Assembly (NCBI GenBank): GCA_900540085.1
Contig: UQEU01000003.1
Location: forward strand, 124,001 to 188,000
Origin: an uncultured Eubacteriales bacterium
GTDB lineage: Bacteria; Bacillota; Clostridia; Oscillospirales; Acutalibacteraceae
Length of the DNA: 64,000 bases
Reading direction: 5' to 3'
The stretch's first letter is position 1, and the number at the start of each line of letters is the position of its first letter. The notes beneath the pieces are model-generated. The model worked only from the letters and a program-made list of their open reading frames with translations, did no database searches and had not been told where the DNA came from. The position numbers were made by a program, and so were the translations under genes. Below are positions 52,436 through 62,004 of the stretch, in pieces.

Positions 52436-53830
52436 ATGAAGTTAGAAAAAAAGAAAATGATTCTTTTAAGTTTTATGTTGTTTTCACTGTTTTTCGGAGC
52501 AGGAAACCTCATATTCCCCCCATTTTTAGGTCAAAATGCAGGCGACAAAATGCCGTTTGCAATAGCAACATTTTTAATAACAGCCGTACTTTTACCTGTT
52601 TTAGGATTAATTGTTGTAGCACAATTTGAAGGTATAGACAAGCTTGCATCAAAAGTAGGAAAACATTTCGGTGTAATATTTACAATACTTGTATATCTTT
52701 CAATCGGACCCGGTTTAGGTATTCCCCGTGCTGCGTCAGTACCGTTTGAAATGGCTGTTGCACCGTATTTACCCGAAGACGCATCATTTACTGTTTTTAT
52801 GTTGATATATTCAGCGGTATTTTTTATTATCGCTTCTTGGATAGCGATGACTCCGAACAAACTTGTTGAAAGAGTGGGAAAGGTTTTAACTCCCGCACTT
52901 CTCGTTTTAATAGTATTTTTCTTTATAAGTTTCTTAATAAAAGGTGAGTTTTCCGTTGCCTCCGCTGTCGGTGAGTACAAAACATCCGCAGCTGCAAAAG
53001 GCTTTTTGGAAGGCTATCAAACAATGGACACCATATCGGCTCTCAACTTCGGCCTTGTACTTGCCACAACTCTCGGCTCTCTCGGTATAAAGGACAGAAA
53101 AGGTATAGTAACAAACACGATACGCTCGGGAGCAATCGCCGGTTTAATTTTATCGGCAGTATATTTGATGCTGTCCTATATGGGTATGGCAAGCAGTAAT
53201 GTTTACCCTATTCAAGAAAACGGTGCTTGGACTTTGCGTTGCATAATCGAACAACTTTTCGGCACACCCGGTGCAATTCTTCTTGCCGCAATCTTCACGC
53301 TCGCCTGCCTTACAACCTGCGTAGGACTTATAACATCTACATCACAGTACTTTGCAAGTATTTTCAAAAAAATCTCTTATCGTGGTTGGGTATTCATAAT
53401 TTCAGGCTTTTCATTCATTGTCTGCAATCAGGGATTAAATACAATTCTCAGTATTTCCGTACCTATCCTTAATGCAATTTATCCAATCGCAATAATGCTT
53501 ATCATACTCGGATTGAGCGACAAAAAACTAAAAGGAAACAAATACATTTACCCTGTAACAATCACTTTTGTAGGTATTACAAGCATTTTATACTCACTTG
53601 AAACATTGAAAGTGCCTATGGGAAAATTCGGCGAAATGCTCCACAAACTTCCTCTTTATTCACTCGGTTTAGGTTGGGTTCTTATAGCTGTGATTGCCGT
53701 TGTCGCAAGTATTGTCGCTTGGGAAATTAAATGCAAAACTTCAAAAGAAAAAATCGACAAAAACGACGATTGTTCATGTGAAAATGAATGTGTAAAATGT
53801 GTTGAAAATATTGAAAACATTTCCGAATAA
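52436..53830 (+). CDS. brnQ: Branched-chain amino acid transporter BrnQ (LIVCS family)
   Basis: A 464-residue cation-coupled carrier for Leu/Ile/Val with about 12 transmembrane helices. The family start LSFMLFSLFFGAGNLIFPPF is clear; FLITAVLLPVLGLIVVAQF, GPGLGIPRAASVPFEMAVAP and LACLTTCVGLITSTSQYF follow. A cytoplasmic tail ends with Asp/Cys residues (DDCSCENECVKC). ATG 52436 is used, with AAAGGAG 8 bases upstream; the frame opens 6 bases earlier at a GTG. Controlled by an isoleucine T-box, so uptake rises when tRNA-Ile is uncharged. Confidence 0.96.
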   Translation: MKLEKKKMILLSFMLFSLFFGAGNLIFPPFLGQNAGDKMPFAIATFLITAVLLPVLGLIVVAQFEGIDKLASKVGKHFGVIFTILVYLSIGPGLGIPRAASVPFEMAVAPYLPEDASFTVFMLIYSAVFFIIASWIAMTPNKLVERVGKVLTPALLVLIVFFFISFLIKGEFSVASAVGEYKTSAAAKGFLEGYQTMDTISALNFGLVLATTLGSLGIKDRKGIVTNTIRSGAIAGLILSAVYLMLSYMGMASSNVYPIQENGAWTLRCIIEQLFGTPGAILLAAIFTLACLTTCVGLITSTSQYFASIFKKISYRGWVFIISGFSFIVCNQGLNTILSISVPILNAIYPIAIMLIILGLSDKKLKGNKYIYPVTITFVGITSILYSLETLKVPMGKFGEMLHKLPLYSLGLGWVLIAVIAVVASIVAWEIKCKTSKEKIDKNDDCSCENECVKCVENIENISE

Positions 53831-53901
53831 ATTAAACTTCTTACCGTGTTATCAATAAATATTGATATATACATTATTCGTTATAATTCTTTTCAAAATA
53901 A

Positions 53902-53932
53902 AATATCGGAACGAAAACCGTTCCGATATTTT
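53902..53932. terminator. Terminator after brnQ
   Basis: AATATCGGAACG pairs with CGTTCCGATATT around five bases, followed by TTATAT; 72 bases after the brnQ stop. Confidence 0.7.
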
Positions 53933-53959
53933 ATATAAACCTTATAATTTCAAATTAAA

Positions 53960-53994
53960 AATAAAAAAACCTGCGTCGCAAATGCTACGCAGGT
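53960..53994 (-). terminator. Terminator of the tRNA-Ser gene
   Basis: ACCTGCGT (53969-53976) pairs with ACGCAGGT (53987-53994), followed by a run of T's on the minus strand, beginning 1 base after the tRNA 3' end. Confidence 0.85.
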
Positions 53995-53995
53995 A

Positions 53996-54084
53996 TGGCG
54001 CAGACGGTGGGATTCGAACCCACGGGGGATTTCTCCCTAACTGATTTCGAGTCAGCCCCGTTATGACCACTTCGATACATCTGC
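53996..54084 (-). tRNA. tRNA-Ser, anticodon CGA
   Basis: Reading the minus strand, GCAGATG (54084-54078) forms the acceptor stem with CGTCTGC, followed by discriminator G and an encoded CCA. The anticodon loop is CTCGAAA between GCTGA and TCAGT, so the anticodon is CGA (codon TCG). The T arm contains GGGTTCGAATCCC. The long variable arm (GGGAG...CCCCC region) is typical of tRNA-Ser. Length 89 bases. Confidence 0.95.
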
Positions 54085-54226
54085 ATTTTGCAAAATTATA
54101 TTTCTGCAACAGAGATTATAGTTTATTTTGTCATCTTTGTCAATAAATATAATCTATTATTTACTTTAATTATTTGACACCGTCATTTTTAAGTATTAAA
54201 ATAAAATAAGGAAAGAAGGAATTTAA

Positions 54227-55426
54227 TTGCTTACACTTGACAAAGTTTACCATGCCTCAAGGGTTTTAAAAGATGTTATCAGAGAAACAGATATGATTTC
54301 TGCTCCAAACATCAAACCCGGCGTAAATCTTTTTTTGAAAACCGAAAATCTTCAAGTTACGGGTTCGTTTAAAATCAGAGGTTCATACTATAAAATTTCA
54401 CAATTAAGCGAAGAAGAAAAGGCAAACGGCGTAATTGCCTGCTCGGCAGGAAACCACGCTCAAGGCGTTGCACTTGCCGCAACAAAAAGCAATATCAAAT
54501 CTATTATCTGCCTTCCCGACGGAGCACCCATTTCAAAAGTAGAAGCTACAAAAAAGTACGGTGCAGAAGTATGCCTTGTTAAAGGCGTTTACGACGATGC
54601 TTATCAAAAAGCACTTGATTTAAAAGAAGAAAAAGGCTATACATTTATTCACCCGTTTGACGATGAAGATGTAATCGCAGGTCAAGGCACAATAGGACTT
54701 GAAGTGATGGAACAACTTCCTAACGCAGATGTCATCGTAGTACCAATCGGCGGGGGCGGGCTCATCTCGGGCATAGCGTACACCGTAAAACAAATCAATC
54801 CACGCTGCAAAATATACGGCGTACAGGCTGCCGGTGCTCCGTCTATGGAAAAAAGTATAGCAGACGGACAAATCGAAACTTTGCCTAAAGTTCAGACTAT
54901 CGCTGACGGTATTGCAGTAAAAACTCCGGGAAACAATACATACGAACTTTGTAAAAACTATGTTGACGGAATTGTTACCGTTACAGACGATGAAATAAGC
55001 GCTGCTATTTTAACATTGCTTGAACAACAAAAACTCATCGCAGAAGGTGCAGGCGCAGTACCCGTAGCGGCAGTTCTTTTTGACAAAATACCGGATATTC
55101 AAGGAAAAAATGTTTGTTGTGTAGTAAGCGGCGGTAATATTGATGTTACCATTCTTTCAAGAGTTATTGAAAGAGGTCTTAAAATGGGCGGAAGAACGGC
55201 AAATATCACTATTGCATTGTCAGACAAACCGGGACAACTCTCGGGTGTTTCATCCATCATTGCAAATCTCGGTGCAAATGTTGTCAGCGTAAACTACGAC
55301 AGCACCGACCTTGATATGAACATTACAGATTGCTATCTTAAACTTGCAGTTGAAACGAGAGATTTTGACCATATAATCGCAATTAAAAAAGCATTAGTTG
55401 ACGCAGGCTTTGAAGTCTGCGATTAA
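54227..55426 (+). CDS. ilvA: Threonine ammonia-lyase (threonine dehydratase) with ACT domain
   Basis: A 399-residue PLP enzyme converting threonine to 2-oxobutyrate and ammonia. PLP lysine in TGSFKIRGSYYKISQL, phosphate loop VVPIGGGGLISGIAY, and AEGAGAVPVAAVL. Residues about 325-399 form one ACT domain (IALSDKPGQLSGVSSIIANL), as in TdcB-like clostridial enzymes rather than the longer E. coli IlvA. The start is a TTG at 54227 with GAAGGA 8 bases upstream. It feeds isoleucine synthesis or threonine breakdown. ridA follows 15 bases later. Confidence 0.93.
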   Translation: MLTLDKVYHASRVLKDVIRETDMISAPNIKPGVNLFLKTENLQVTGSFKIRGSYYKISQLSEEEKANGVIACSAGNHAQGVALAATKSNIKSIICLPDGAPISKVEATKKYGAEVCLVKGVYDDAYQKALDLKEEKGYTFIHPFDDEDVIAGQGTIGLEVMEQLPNADVIVVPIGGGGLISGIAYTVKQINPRCKIYGVQAAGAPSMEKSIADGQIETLPKVQTIADGIAVKTPGNNTYELCKNYVDGIVTVTDDEISAAILTLLEQQKLIAEGAGAVPVAAVLFDKIPDIQGKNVCCVVSGGNIDVTILSRVIERGLKMGGRTANITIALSDKPGQLSGVSSIIANLGANVVSVNYDSTDLDMNITDCYLKLAVETRDFDHIIAIKKALVDAGFEVCD

Positions 55427-55441
55427 ACGGAGGTAAAAGAT

Positions 55442-55816
55442 ATGACAGAAAAAATCGCTACAAACAATGCTCCGAACGCAATCGGACCGTATTCACAGGC
55501 AGTTAAGTGCAACAATATGCTTTACACAAGCGGACAAATTGCACTCAACCCGAAAACAAACAGCATTGAAGCAACAACTATCGAAGAACAGACAAGACAG
55601 GTTTGCGAAAACCTTAAAGCCGTTGTTGAAGCGGCAGGTTCTTCTATGGACAAAGTTGTTAAAACTACCTGTTTTCTTGCAGATATGAACGATTTTGCAA
55701 AATTCAACGAAATCTATGCAGAATATTTCACATCTAAACCTGCCCGTTCCTGCGTAGCAGTAAAAGAATTGCCGAAATCCGTACTTTGCGAAGTTGAGCT
55801 TATAGCAGAACTTTGA
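55442..55816 (+). CDS. ridA: RidA family 2-iminobutanoate/2-iminopropanoate deaminase
   Basis: A 124-residue RidA protein. It hydrolyses the reactive enamine/imine released by PLP dehydratases such as the ilvA product next to it. Signatures: NAPNAIGPYSQAVKCNNMLY, SGQIALNPKTNSI, TTCFLADMNDFAKFNEIYAE and the catalytic Arg in KPARSCVAVKELPKSVLCEV. GGAGG ribosome-binding site. The neighbouring position reflects a direct metabolic link. Confidence 0.96.
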   Translation: MTEKIATNNAPNAIGPYSQAVKCNNMLYTSGQIALNPKTNSIEATTIEEQTRQVCENLKAVVEAAGSSMDKVVKTTCFLADMNDFAKFNEIYAEYFTSKPARSCVAVKELPKSVLCEVELIAEL

Positions 55817-55854
55817 TTTAGAGCATAAGGCACTTAAACAAAACATATTCAAAA

Positions 55855-55895
55855 GCAGTCGTAGCGTAAAACCAACAATACGACTGCAATTTTTA
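55855..55895 (+). terminator. Terminator after ridA
   Basis: GCAGTCGTA (55855-55863) pairs perfectly with TACGACTGC (55879-55887), then AATTTTT. It ends just 11 bases before the ATG of the methyltransferase gene. Confidence 0.85.
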
Positions 55896-55905
55896 ATTAA
55901 TCACC

Positions 55906-57837
55906 ATGAAAAATTTACTTACTTTTAACAGCGTGTGCAAGGCGCTGTCAATATCCGATGCAACGCTGAATAACTGGATACGCCTCAACAAAATTTCATA
56001 TATATATCAAGACGGAAAATATTTTTTTGAGAAAAGCAACATAGAAAACATTGCCGAAAACTCTGACTTTTTAAAGTCAAGAAGAAATAAAACTTTCAAA
56101 AAAGGCAATATCGTCTGCAAAGGTTATATTGAAAACTCCGAAACAAATATATCTTCGGTTAAAACAATGCTTGAAACTTTTTCAGACTTTAACGAAACTG
56201 AAATACGCCTTATTTTAAGTACAATTTCAGTCAAACTTCTTGTCAAAGCAAAAAAAATAAACATAACAATTGACGAAAATCTTTTTGAAAACTGCCTTTC
56301 ATCAAAAATCGAACTCGGCATATACCAAGATTTTATAAATGACATTGCAGGCGAAACGCAAGAAATTTTCAGCGAGGAAAAAGTTAAATTTTGCCTTGCC
56401 CTTCCTGTCGAATTCAATAAATTTGAAGATTTTTTAGGCTTTTTATATATGAGCTTAAAAAATGTTGCTAAAAGAAAATCAAACGGAATGTACTACACAC
56501 CGTCAAAAATGACAGAAAAATCAATCGAAATTTTCAAAGGAGAACTTTCGTCGAAAACGATACTTGACCCATGTTGCGGAAGTGGAAATTTTCTGCTTGA
56601 GGTTTTAAAAAACAACTGTAAAACAAAAAACATTTACGGTTGCGACAATGATTTCCTTTCCGTTGCAATCGCAAGATTTAATATTGCATTAAATTGTGAT
56701 GAAACGCCGAACAATATATATGATTTAACCTGTAAAAATATCGTTTTTTGCGATTTTTTAAGCCGAAAATTTGATTTTTCGCCCGATATTATAGTGGGTA
56801 ATCCACCTTGGGGATATAATTTTTCAAAAGAAGAAAAGAAAAAATTATCAAAAAACTTTGTCTGTGCAAAAAATAAAAGTTTTGACTCTTTTGACATTTT
56901 CACGGAAAAATCACTGAGTTTATTAAACGAAAACGGTGTTTTTTCTTTCATTCTTCCACAGTCTGTTACAAATGTAAAAATGCATGAACCGTTAAGACAA
57001 ATAATTACTCAAAACTTTTCATTTTTATATGTCGGATTTTTTGAAAAAGCCTTTGACGGCGTAATTTGTCCCAGCGTTATTTTAACACTCAAAAAACAAA
57101 AACAAAAACAGTTGAACTGCGTTTTTGAAAATGATTTTGAAAAATGCACACTGTCAAAAAACAGAAAAACAGGTTTTGAGTTTTTAATCAACATTTCCGA
57201 TGAAGAATACGCCTTGATTGAAAAAATTTGTTGCAGCAGCAATGTTTTTTATTTAAAAGACAAATGTAAATTTGCTCTCGGAATTGTTACGGGAAACAAT
57301 AAAAAATTTATATCAAATGAAGAAAAAAACGGTTTTGAGCCGATTTTAAAAGGCAGTGATATAGAAAGATTTTCCTATAAAACTCCGACTAATTTCATAG
57401 AGTTTAAAAAAGACAGTTTTCAACAGGTTGCAGGGGAAGATTTGTACAGATCAAATGAAAAAATCATATATTCGTTTATAGGAAACGAGCCGAAATTCGC
57501 CTATGACAACAGGCAAATTTTAACACTCAACAGCTGCAACATTATAGTTCCCGACTGTGATAAAGTAAACATCAAATACATTTTAGCCGTTTTAAATTCA
57601 AAACTTGCAAAATTTTACTTCAAAAAGCGTTTTAACTCGCTTAAACTTTTGCGTTCGCATATAGAAAGCCTGCCTATTTTAAATGCAGACGAAAACGAAC
57701 AAAATGAAATTGCAAATATAGTTGACAATATTTTAAATAACGGCTCAAATAAAGAAAATCTCATTAAAAAACTGAACGAAAAAATTTTTAAAATTTACGG
57801 TTTGTCAAATGAAGAAATCAATTTGATAAAAAACTAA
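55906..57837 (+). CDS. Solitary N6-adenine DNA methyltransferase with N-terminal HTH
   Basis: A 643-residue protein. Residues about 5-60 look like a MerR/Xis-type helix-turn-helix (TFNSVCKALSISDATLNNWI). From about residue 190 it is an amino-methyltransferase of the Eco57I/TaqI kind: GMYYTPSKMTEKSIEIF, SAM-binding ILDPCCGSGNFLLEVL (about 218-233), and catalytic VGNPPWGYNF (about 295-304, N6-adenine type). The C-terminal part (GIVTGNNKKFIS, EPILKGSDIERF, LAVLNSKLAKFYF) is a TaqI-like target-recognition domain. No nuclease motif and no restriction gene nearby, so it is probably an orphan epigenetic enzyme, comparable in layout to C. difficile CamA. The start codon has no Shine-Dalgarno and abuts the ridA terminator, so its expression signals are unclear. 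Confidence 0.85.
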   Translation: MKNLLTFNSVCKALSISDATLNNWIRLNKISYIYQDGKYFFEKSNIENIAENSDFLKSRRNKTFKKGNIVCKGYIENSETNISSVKTMLETFSDFNETEIRLILSTISVKLLVKAKKINITIDENLFENCLSSKIELGIYQDFINDIAGETQEIFSEEKVKFCLALPVEFNKFEDFLGFLYMSLKNVAKRKSNGMYYTPSKMTEKSIEIFKGELSSKTILDPCCGSGNFLLEVLKNNCKTKNIYGCDNDFLSVAIARFNIALNCDETPNNIYDLTCKNIVFCDFLSRKFDFSPDIIVGNPPWGYNFSKEEKKKLSKNFVCAKNKSFDSFDIFTEKSLSLLNENGVFSFILPQSVTNVKMHEPLRQIITQNFSFLYVGFFEKAFDGVICPSVILTLKKQKQKQLNCVFENDFEKCTLSKNRKTGFEFLINISDEEYALIEKICCSSNVFYLKDKCKFALGIVTGNNKKFISNEEKNGFEPILKGSDIERFSYKTPTNFIEFKKDSFQQVAGEDLYRSNEKIIYSFIGNEPKFAYDNRQILTLNSCNIIVPDCDKVNIKYILAVLNSKLAKFYFKKRFNSLKLLRSHIESLPILNADENEQNEIANIVDNILNNGSNKENLIKKLNEKIFKIYGLSNEEINLIKN

Positions 57838-57847
57838 TAAATATCAT

Positions 57848-57887
57848 AAAAAAATACGCTTTGGGTATTCCAAAGCGTATTTTTTTA
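57848..57887. terminator. Bidirectional terminator between methyltransferase (+) and thrS (-)
   Basis: AAAATACGCTTTGG pairs with CCAAAGCGTATTTT around 5 bases; T-runs on both strands. Confidence 0.92.
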
Positions 57888-57893
57888 TTCACT

Positions 57894-59804
57894 TTATATT
57901 GACTTGTTTGCAACTTCTTCTTTTGCTCTTTTGATAAATTCTTCAACAGTACAAGCACCCTCGTCGCCGTTCTTTCTTGAACGAATTGAGATAGTACCGT
58001 TTTCAATATCTTTATCGCCTGCAAGAATCATATACGGAACTTTTTCAAGTTGTGCATTTCTGATTTTGAAACCGACTTTCTCGGAACGGTCATCAACTTC
58101 ACAGCGAATACCTGCGTTTTCAAACTGTTCTTTAATTTTATTTACATAGTCAAGATGTCTGTCGGCAACAGGCAAGAACTTAACTTGCACAGGAGCAAGC
58201 CACATTGGGAAAGCACCTGCAAAATGTTCTGTAATAATACCGATAAATCTTTCGATACTTCCGAAAACAACACGATGAATCATTATCGGACGGTGTTTTT
58301 CGCCGTCTGAGCCTGTATATTCAAGTTCAAATCTTTCGGGAAGTTGGAAGTCAAGCTGAATTGTACCACACTGCCATGTTCTGCCCAAGCAGTCTTTAAG
58401 ATGGAAGTCAAGTTTAGGACCGTAAAATGCACCGTCGCCCTCATTTACTTCATAGTCGTAGCCGAGTTCTGTAATAGCATCTCTTAAAGCATCTGTTGCA
58501 ATGTCCCAATCTTCTTTTGCACCGATTGAATTTTCCGGTTGTGTTGAAAGTTCAATATGATATTCAAAACCGAATGTCTTATAAACACTGTCGATAAGAT
58601 TTACAACATTTTTAATTTCATCTTTAATCTGCTCTTTTGTCATAAAGATATGAGCGTCATCCTGAGTGAAATTACGAACACGCATCAAACCGTGCAAAGC
58701 ACCTGAAAGTTCATGTCTGTGAACGATACCGAGTTCGCCCATTCTGAGAGGAAGGTCTTTGTATGAACGCATCTTCGTCTTATATACAAGCATACCGCCC
58801 GGACAGTTCATAGGTTTTATTGCAAAATCTTCATCGTCGATTTTTGTCGTGTACATATTTTCTTTGTAATGGTCCCAATGTCCGCTTCTCTCCCATAAAG
58901 TACGGCTGAGAATGATTGGTGTGGCAATCTCATAGTAGCCCGCTTTTCTGTGAATTTCACGCCAATAGTCAACAAGCAGATTTTTCAAAATCATACCTTT
59001 CGGAAGGAAAAACGGAAATCCCGGACCTTCTTCAAGAATTGTGAAAAGTTCAAGTTCCTTGCCGAGTTTTCTGTGGTCTCTTTTCTTTGCTTCTTCAAGC
59101 ATTTGGAGATATTCTTCAAGCATTGACGCTTTCGGGAAAGCAGTACCGTAAACACGGCAAAGCATTTTATTATTTGCATCTGCACGCCAATATGCACCCG
59201 TACATTGTGTGAGTTTAAATGCTTTTACAGGAGAAACAGTCATCAAATGAGGGCCTGCACAGAGTTCGGTAAATTCTCCCTGCTTATAAAAACTGATTGC
59301 CTCGCCTTTTCCTGCGTGTTCTGCAATGAGTTCAACCTTGTAAGGTTCGTCTTTTTCCTGCATCATATTCGTTGCTTCATCTGCGGAAAGTTCAAACTTT
59401 TCGAGAACAAGACCTTCTTTAACGATTTTTTTCATTTCTTTTTCGATTTTTTCCAAATCTTCCGTTGTAAAAGGTGTATCTCCGCAGTCAAAGTCGTAAT
59501 AAAATCCGTTTTCAATCGACGGACCGATTGTGAGTTTTACATCAGGATAAAGTCTTTTAACAGCCTGTGCCATAATATGAGACGCAGTATGCCAAAAAGC
59601 GTGTTTTCCGTCTTCACTGTCAAAAGTTAAAATTTCAAGTTCACAATCTTTATTTATCGGAGTTCTTAAATCTGCAATTTCGCCGTCAATTCTGCAAACG
59701 CAGGCAGATTTGTAAAGTCCCATAGATATTTCTTTTGCAATTTCAGCGGCTGTCATATTGTCGGCAAACTCTCTGACAACTCCGCCTTTAAGTGTTATAT
59801 TCAT
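57894..59804 (-). CDS. thrS: Threonyl-tRNA synthetase
   Basis: A 636-residue class II synthetase. TGS domain at the N-terminus, then the editing domain with zinc-type motif HTASHIMAQAVKRLYPD, then the catalytic core: FTQDDAHIFMTKEQI, MNCPGGMLVYKTKMRSYKDL, GAFYGPKLDFHLKDCLGRTW and PIMIHRVVFGSIERFIGIIT. A C-terminal anticodon-binding domain ends the protein. GGAGG ribosome-binding site. Transcribed behind a threonine-specific T-box, so it is induced when tRNA-Thr is uncharged. Complete. Confidence 0.97.
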   Translation of the reverse strand: MNITLKGGVVREFADNMTAAEIAKEISMGLYKSACVCRIDGEIADLRTPINKDCELEILTFDSEDGKHAFWHTASHIMAQAVKRLYPDVKLTIGPSIENGFYYDFDCGDTPFTTEDLEKIEKEMKKIVKEGLVLEKFELSADEATNMMQEKDEPYKVELIAEHAGKGEAISFYKQGEFTELCAGPHLMTVSPVKAFKLTQCTGAYWRADANNKMLCRVYGTAFPKASMLEEYLQMLEEAKKRDHRKLGKELELFTILEEGPGFPFFLPKGMILKNLLVDYWREIHRKAGYYEIATPIILSRTLWERSGHWDHYKENMYTTKIDDEDFAIKPMNCPGGMLVYKTKMRSYKDLPLRMGELGIVHRHELSGALHGLMRVRNFTQDDAHIFMTKEQIKDEIKNVVNLIDSVYKTFGFEYHIELSTQPENSIGAKEDWDIATDALRDAITELGYDYEVNEGDGAFYGPKLDFHLKDCLGRTWQCGTIQLDFQLPERFELEYTGSDGEKHRPIMIHRVVFGSIERFIGIITEHFAGAFPMWLAPVQVKFLPVADRHLDYVNKIKEQFENAGIRCEVDDRSEKVGFKIRNAQLEKVPYMILAGDKDIENGTISIRSRKNGDEGACTVEEFIKRAKEEVANKSI

Positions 59805-59874
59805 AAAAATCCTCCGTTTCTGACTTTTTAAATTTTTGATTGATTTTTAGTATTTTTTTAACTTTTTTGTAAAT

Positions 59875-60098
59875 AAAAAAGCACTCCACCCCTACTGTCT
59901 GGGATGAAATGCAAACATTCCACGGTTCCACCCGAATTGCTTAAAAAGCCTCTCTTTGCGCTGTAACGGACGCTGACCGTTTCGCCATTTCCTGCGAACT
60001 CTCGGAGATGGTAACTTTAAATTCCCGTGCGTTTTTGCACCAAACAAACGCTCTCTGCAGACGGGTTTGAGATAAAGCCGTGTTCTCGTCAATAATTT
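59875..60098 (-). promoter_or_regulatory. T-box riboswitch, threonine type, controlling thrS
   Basis: On the minus strand stem I carries GCAGAGAGCG and the distal GGTG. The specifier region AAAGTTACCATCTCC has specifier codon ACC (60012-60010), threonine, at the same place as ATC in the brnQ leader. The T-box motif is a variant, GGGTGGAACCGTGG (near 59935-59920). The terminator pairs GCATTTCATCCC with GGGGTGGAGTGC using some G-U pairs, then six T's (59880-59875). Between the terminator and the thrS ATG there are about 70 bases. Confidence 0.9.
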
Positions 60099-60104
60099 AT
60101 CTTT

Positions 60105-60133
60105 ATAATATCACTCAAAAATAATTTTGTCAA
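60105..60133 (-). promoter_or_regulatory. Promoter of the thrS T-box leader
   Basis: TTGACA (60133-60128), 17-base spacer, TATTAT (60110-60105) on the minus strand. Confidence 0.82.
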
Positions 60134-60253
60134 CACTTTTTGCAGTACCGAAACAACAACAAAACAGCAAAATGTTCAGTATTAAAGCGAATTTTTGACA
60201 CCAAAACTGTAAATTGTCAATAAACTTTGAGTTTGATCAAGCCTTTTATTTAC

Positions 60254-60282
60254 TTGACATAATAGGTATATCGTTATATAAT
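60254..60282 (+). promoter_or_regulatory. Promoter of rny
   Basis: TTGACA (60254-60259), 17-base spacer, TATAAT (60277-60282), both perfect. It yields an unusually long leader of about 145 bases. Confidence 0.88.
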
Positions 60283-60300
60283 ATTTAAAAATTCTTTTTG

Positions 60301-60339
60301 ACGGTTTTTTACATTTTACATAATTTGAAACCGTTTTTT
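60301..60339 (+). promoter_or_regulatory. Terminator-like hairpin in the rny leader
   Basis: ACGGTTT (60301-60307) pairs with AAACCGT (60328-60334), followed by five T's. The loop is about 20 bases and the stem is short, so it may be a weak attenuator between the rny promoter and gene. Confidence 0.4.
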
Positions 60340-60434
60340 AGAATTTCAATCGCATTTGAACTGTACCTTTTCTGATGACTATTTGAAATTTTGAAATTGA
60401 AAAAATATTTAACAGAAGGAGGTGCTATTGATTT

Positions 60435-61991
60435 ATGAGTACAACTATTGTTGCTATAATTGCAGGTATTGTGTGTGCAGTCATTTTTGCCGTAATCGGT
60501 TTCTTTGTCGGAAACGCATACCGAAGAAATACAGCTGAAAAAGAGATTGGCTCTGCCACACAGGAAGCCACAAGAATTATAAACAACGCTTTATCAGAGG
60601 CTGAAACAGCAAAAAAAGCAAGCCTTGTAGAAGCAAAAGACGAAATTCACAAACTCCGCTCTGATGCAGACAGAGAAATCAGAGAGAGAAGAAGTGAAAT
60701 TCAAAAACAGGAAAACAGACTTTCTCAAAGAGAAGACTATCTTGACAAAAAATCAGACAACCTTGAAAACAAAAGTGAAACACTTTCTCAAAAACTTAAA
60801 GAAGCAGATGAGAAATTACTCGAAATCGATGGCATAAAGAAAAGCCAGTTTGATATGCTGGAGCGTATATCGGGATTAACACAGGAAGAAGCAAAAAATG
60901 AACTTCTTGCAGGACTTGAAGCTGAATTAGACCACGAAAAAGCTAAAAAAATTCTCGAATACGAACAAATGATTAAAGACCAGAGCAATGTTCTCGCAAG
61001 AGAAATCATAGGCACAGCTATCCAGCGTTGTGCTGCCGACCATACTGCAGAAACAACCGTTTCGGTAGTTGCTCTGCCGAGCGATGAAATGAAAGGCAGA
61101 ATAATCGGTCGTGAAGGTCGAAATATTCGCTCACTTGAAACAATAACAGGCGTTGAGTTCATCATTGACGATACACCTGAAGCAATCACTATTTCAAGTT
61201 TTGACCCTGTAAGACGAGAAGTCGCAAGACAAACACTTGAAAGACTCATTCAAGACGGCCGTATTCATCCGTCAAAAATTGAGGAAATGTACGAAAAATC
61301 AAAGCGTGAAGTAGATGCTACAATAAAAGCAGAGGGCGAAAAAGCCGTACTTGACGCCAATATAGGAAGTATCCACCCTGAACTTGTCAAATTGCTCGGC
61401 AAGTTAAAATACCGTACTTCATACGGTCAAAGCGTTTTGAAACACAGTCTTGAAGTTGCATATATCGCAGGTTTGATGGCTGCCGAAATCGGTGCAGACG
61501 AAAAACTTGCACGCCGTGCAGGCTTGCTCCACGATATAGGTAAAGCACTCGATCACGAAATGGAAGGCTCACATATCGCTCTCGGCGTAGAATATGCAAG
61601 AAAATACAAAGAGTCTGAAGCAGTTGTTCACGCTATTCAAGCACATCACGGAGATGTTGAGTGTAAAACAGTCGTTGCCTGTCTTGTTCAGGCTGCCGAC
61701 GCAGTTTCAGCTTCACGCCCGGGTGCAAGAAGAGAAAATGTTGAAAACTATATCAAACGACTTCAACAACTTGAAGAAATTTCAGACAGTTTTGAAGGTG
61801 TTGAAAAAAGTTACGCTCTTCAGGCAGGCAGAGAAGTTCGTATTATGGTTAAACCGGATATCATTACAGATGAAAGAATGCCATATATCGCTCGTGAAAT
61901 CGTAAAACGAATTGAGGCTGAAATGGAGTATCCAGGACAAATTAAAGTAAATATCATTCGTGAAAGCAGAGCATCTGACATAGCGAAGTAA
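60435..61991 (+). CDS. rny: Ribonuclease Y
   Basis: A 518-residue membrane-anchored endoribonuclease that starts mRNA decay in Firmicutes. N-terminal transmembrane helix ([20 protein letters not shown]), long coiled coil (residues about 30-200, with [20 protein letters not shown]), KH domain ([20 protein letters not shown]), HD domain ([20 protein letters not shown]) and a conserved C-terminus ([20 protein letters not shown]). The ribosome-binding site AAGGAGGTG is strong but set 12 bases from the ATG. Own promoter and terminator. The YlbF-family gene at 1153-1566 is a possible functional partner. Confidence 0.97.
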   Translation: MSTTIVAIIAGIVCAVIFAVIGFFVGNAYRRNTAEKEIGSATQEATRIINNALSEAETAKKASLVEAKDEIHKLRSDADREIRERRSEIQKQENRLSQREDYLDKKSDNLENKSETLSQKLKEADEKLLEIDGIKKSQFDMLERISGLTQEEAKNELLAGLEAELDHEKAKKILEYEQMIKDQSNVLAREIIGTAIQRCAADHTAETTVSVVALPSDEMKGRIIGREGRNIRSLETITGVEFIIDDTPEAITISSFDPVRREVARQTLERLIQDGRIHPSKIEEMYEKSKREVDATIKAEGEKAVLDANIGSIHPELVKLLGKLKYRTSYGQSVLKHSLEVAYIAGLMAAEIGADEKLARRAGLLHDIGKALDHEMEGSHIALGVEYARKYKESEAVVHAIQAHHGDVECKTVVACLVQAADAVSASRPGARRENVENYIKRLQQLEEISDSFEGVEKSYALQAGREVRIMVKPDIITDERMPYIAREIVKRIEAEMEYPGQIKVNIIRESRASDIAK

Positions 61992-62004
61992 TTTCTAATT
62001 TATC

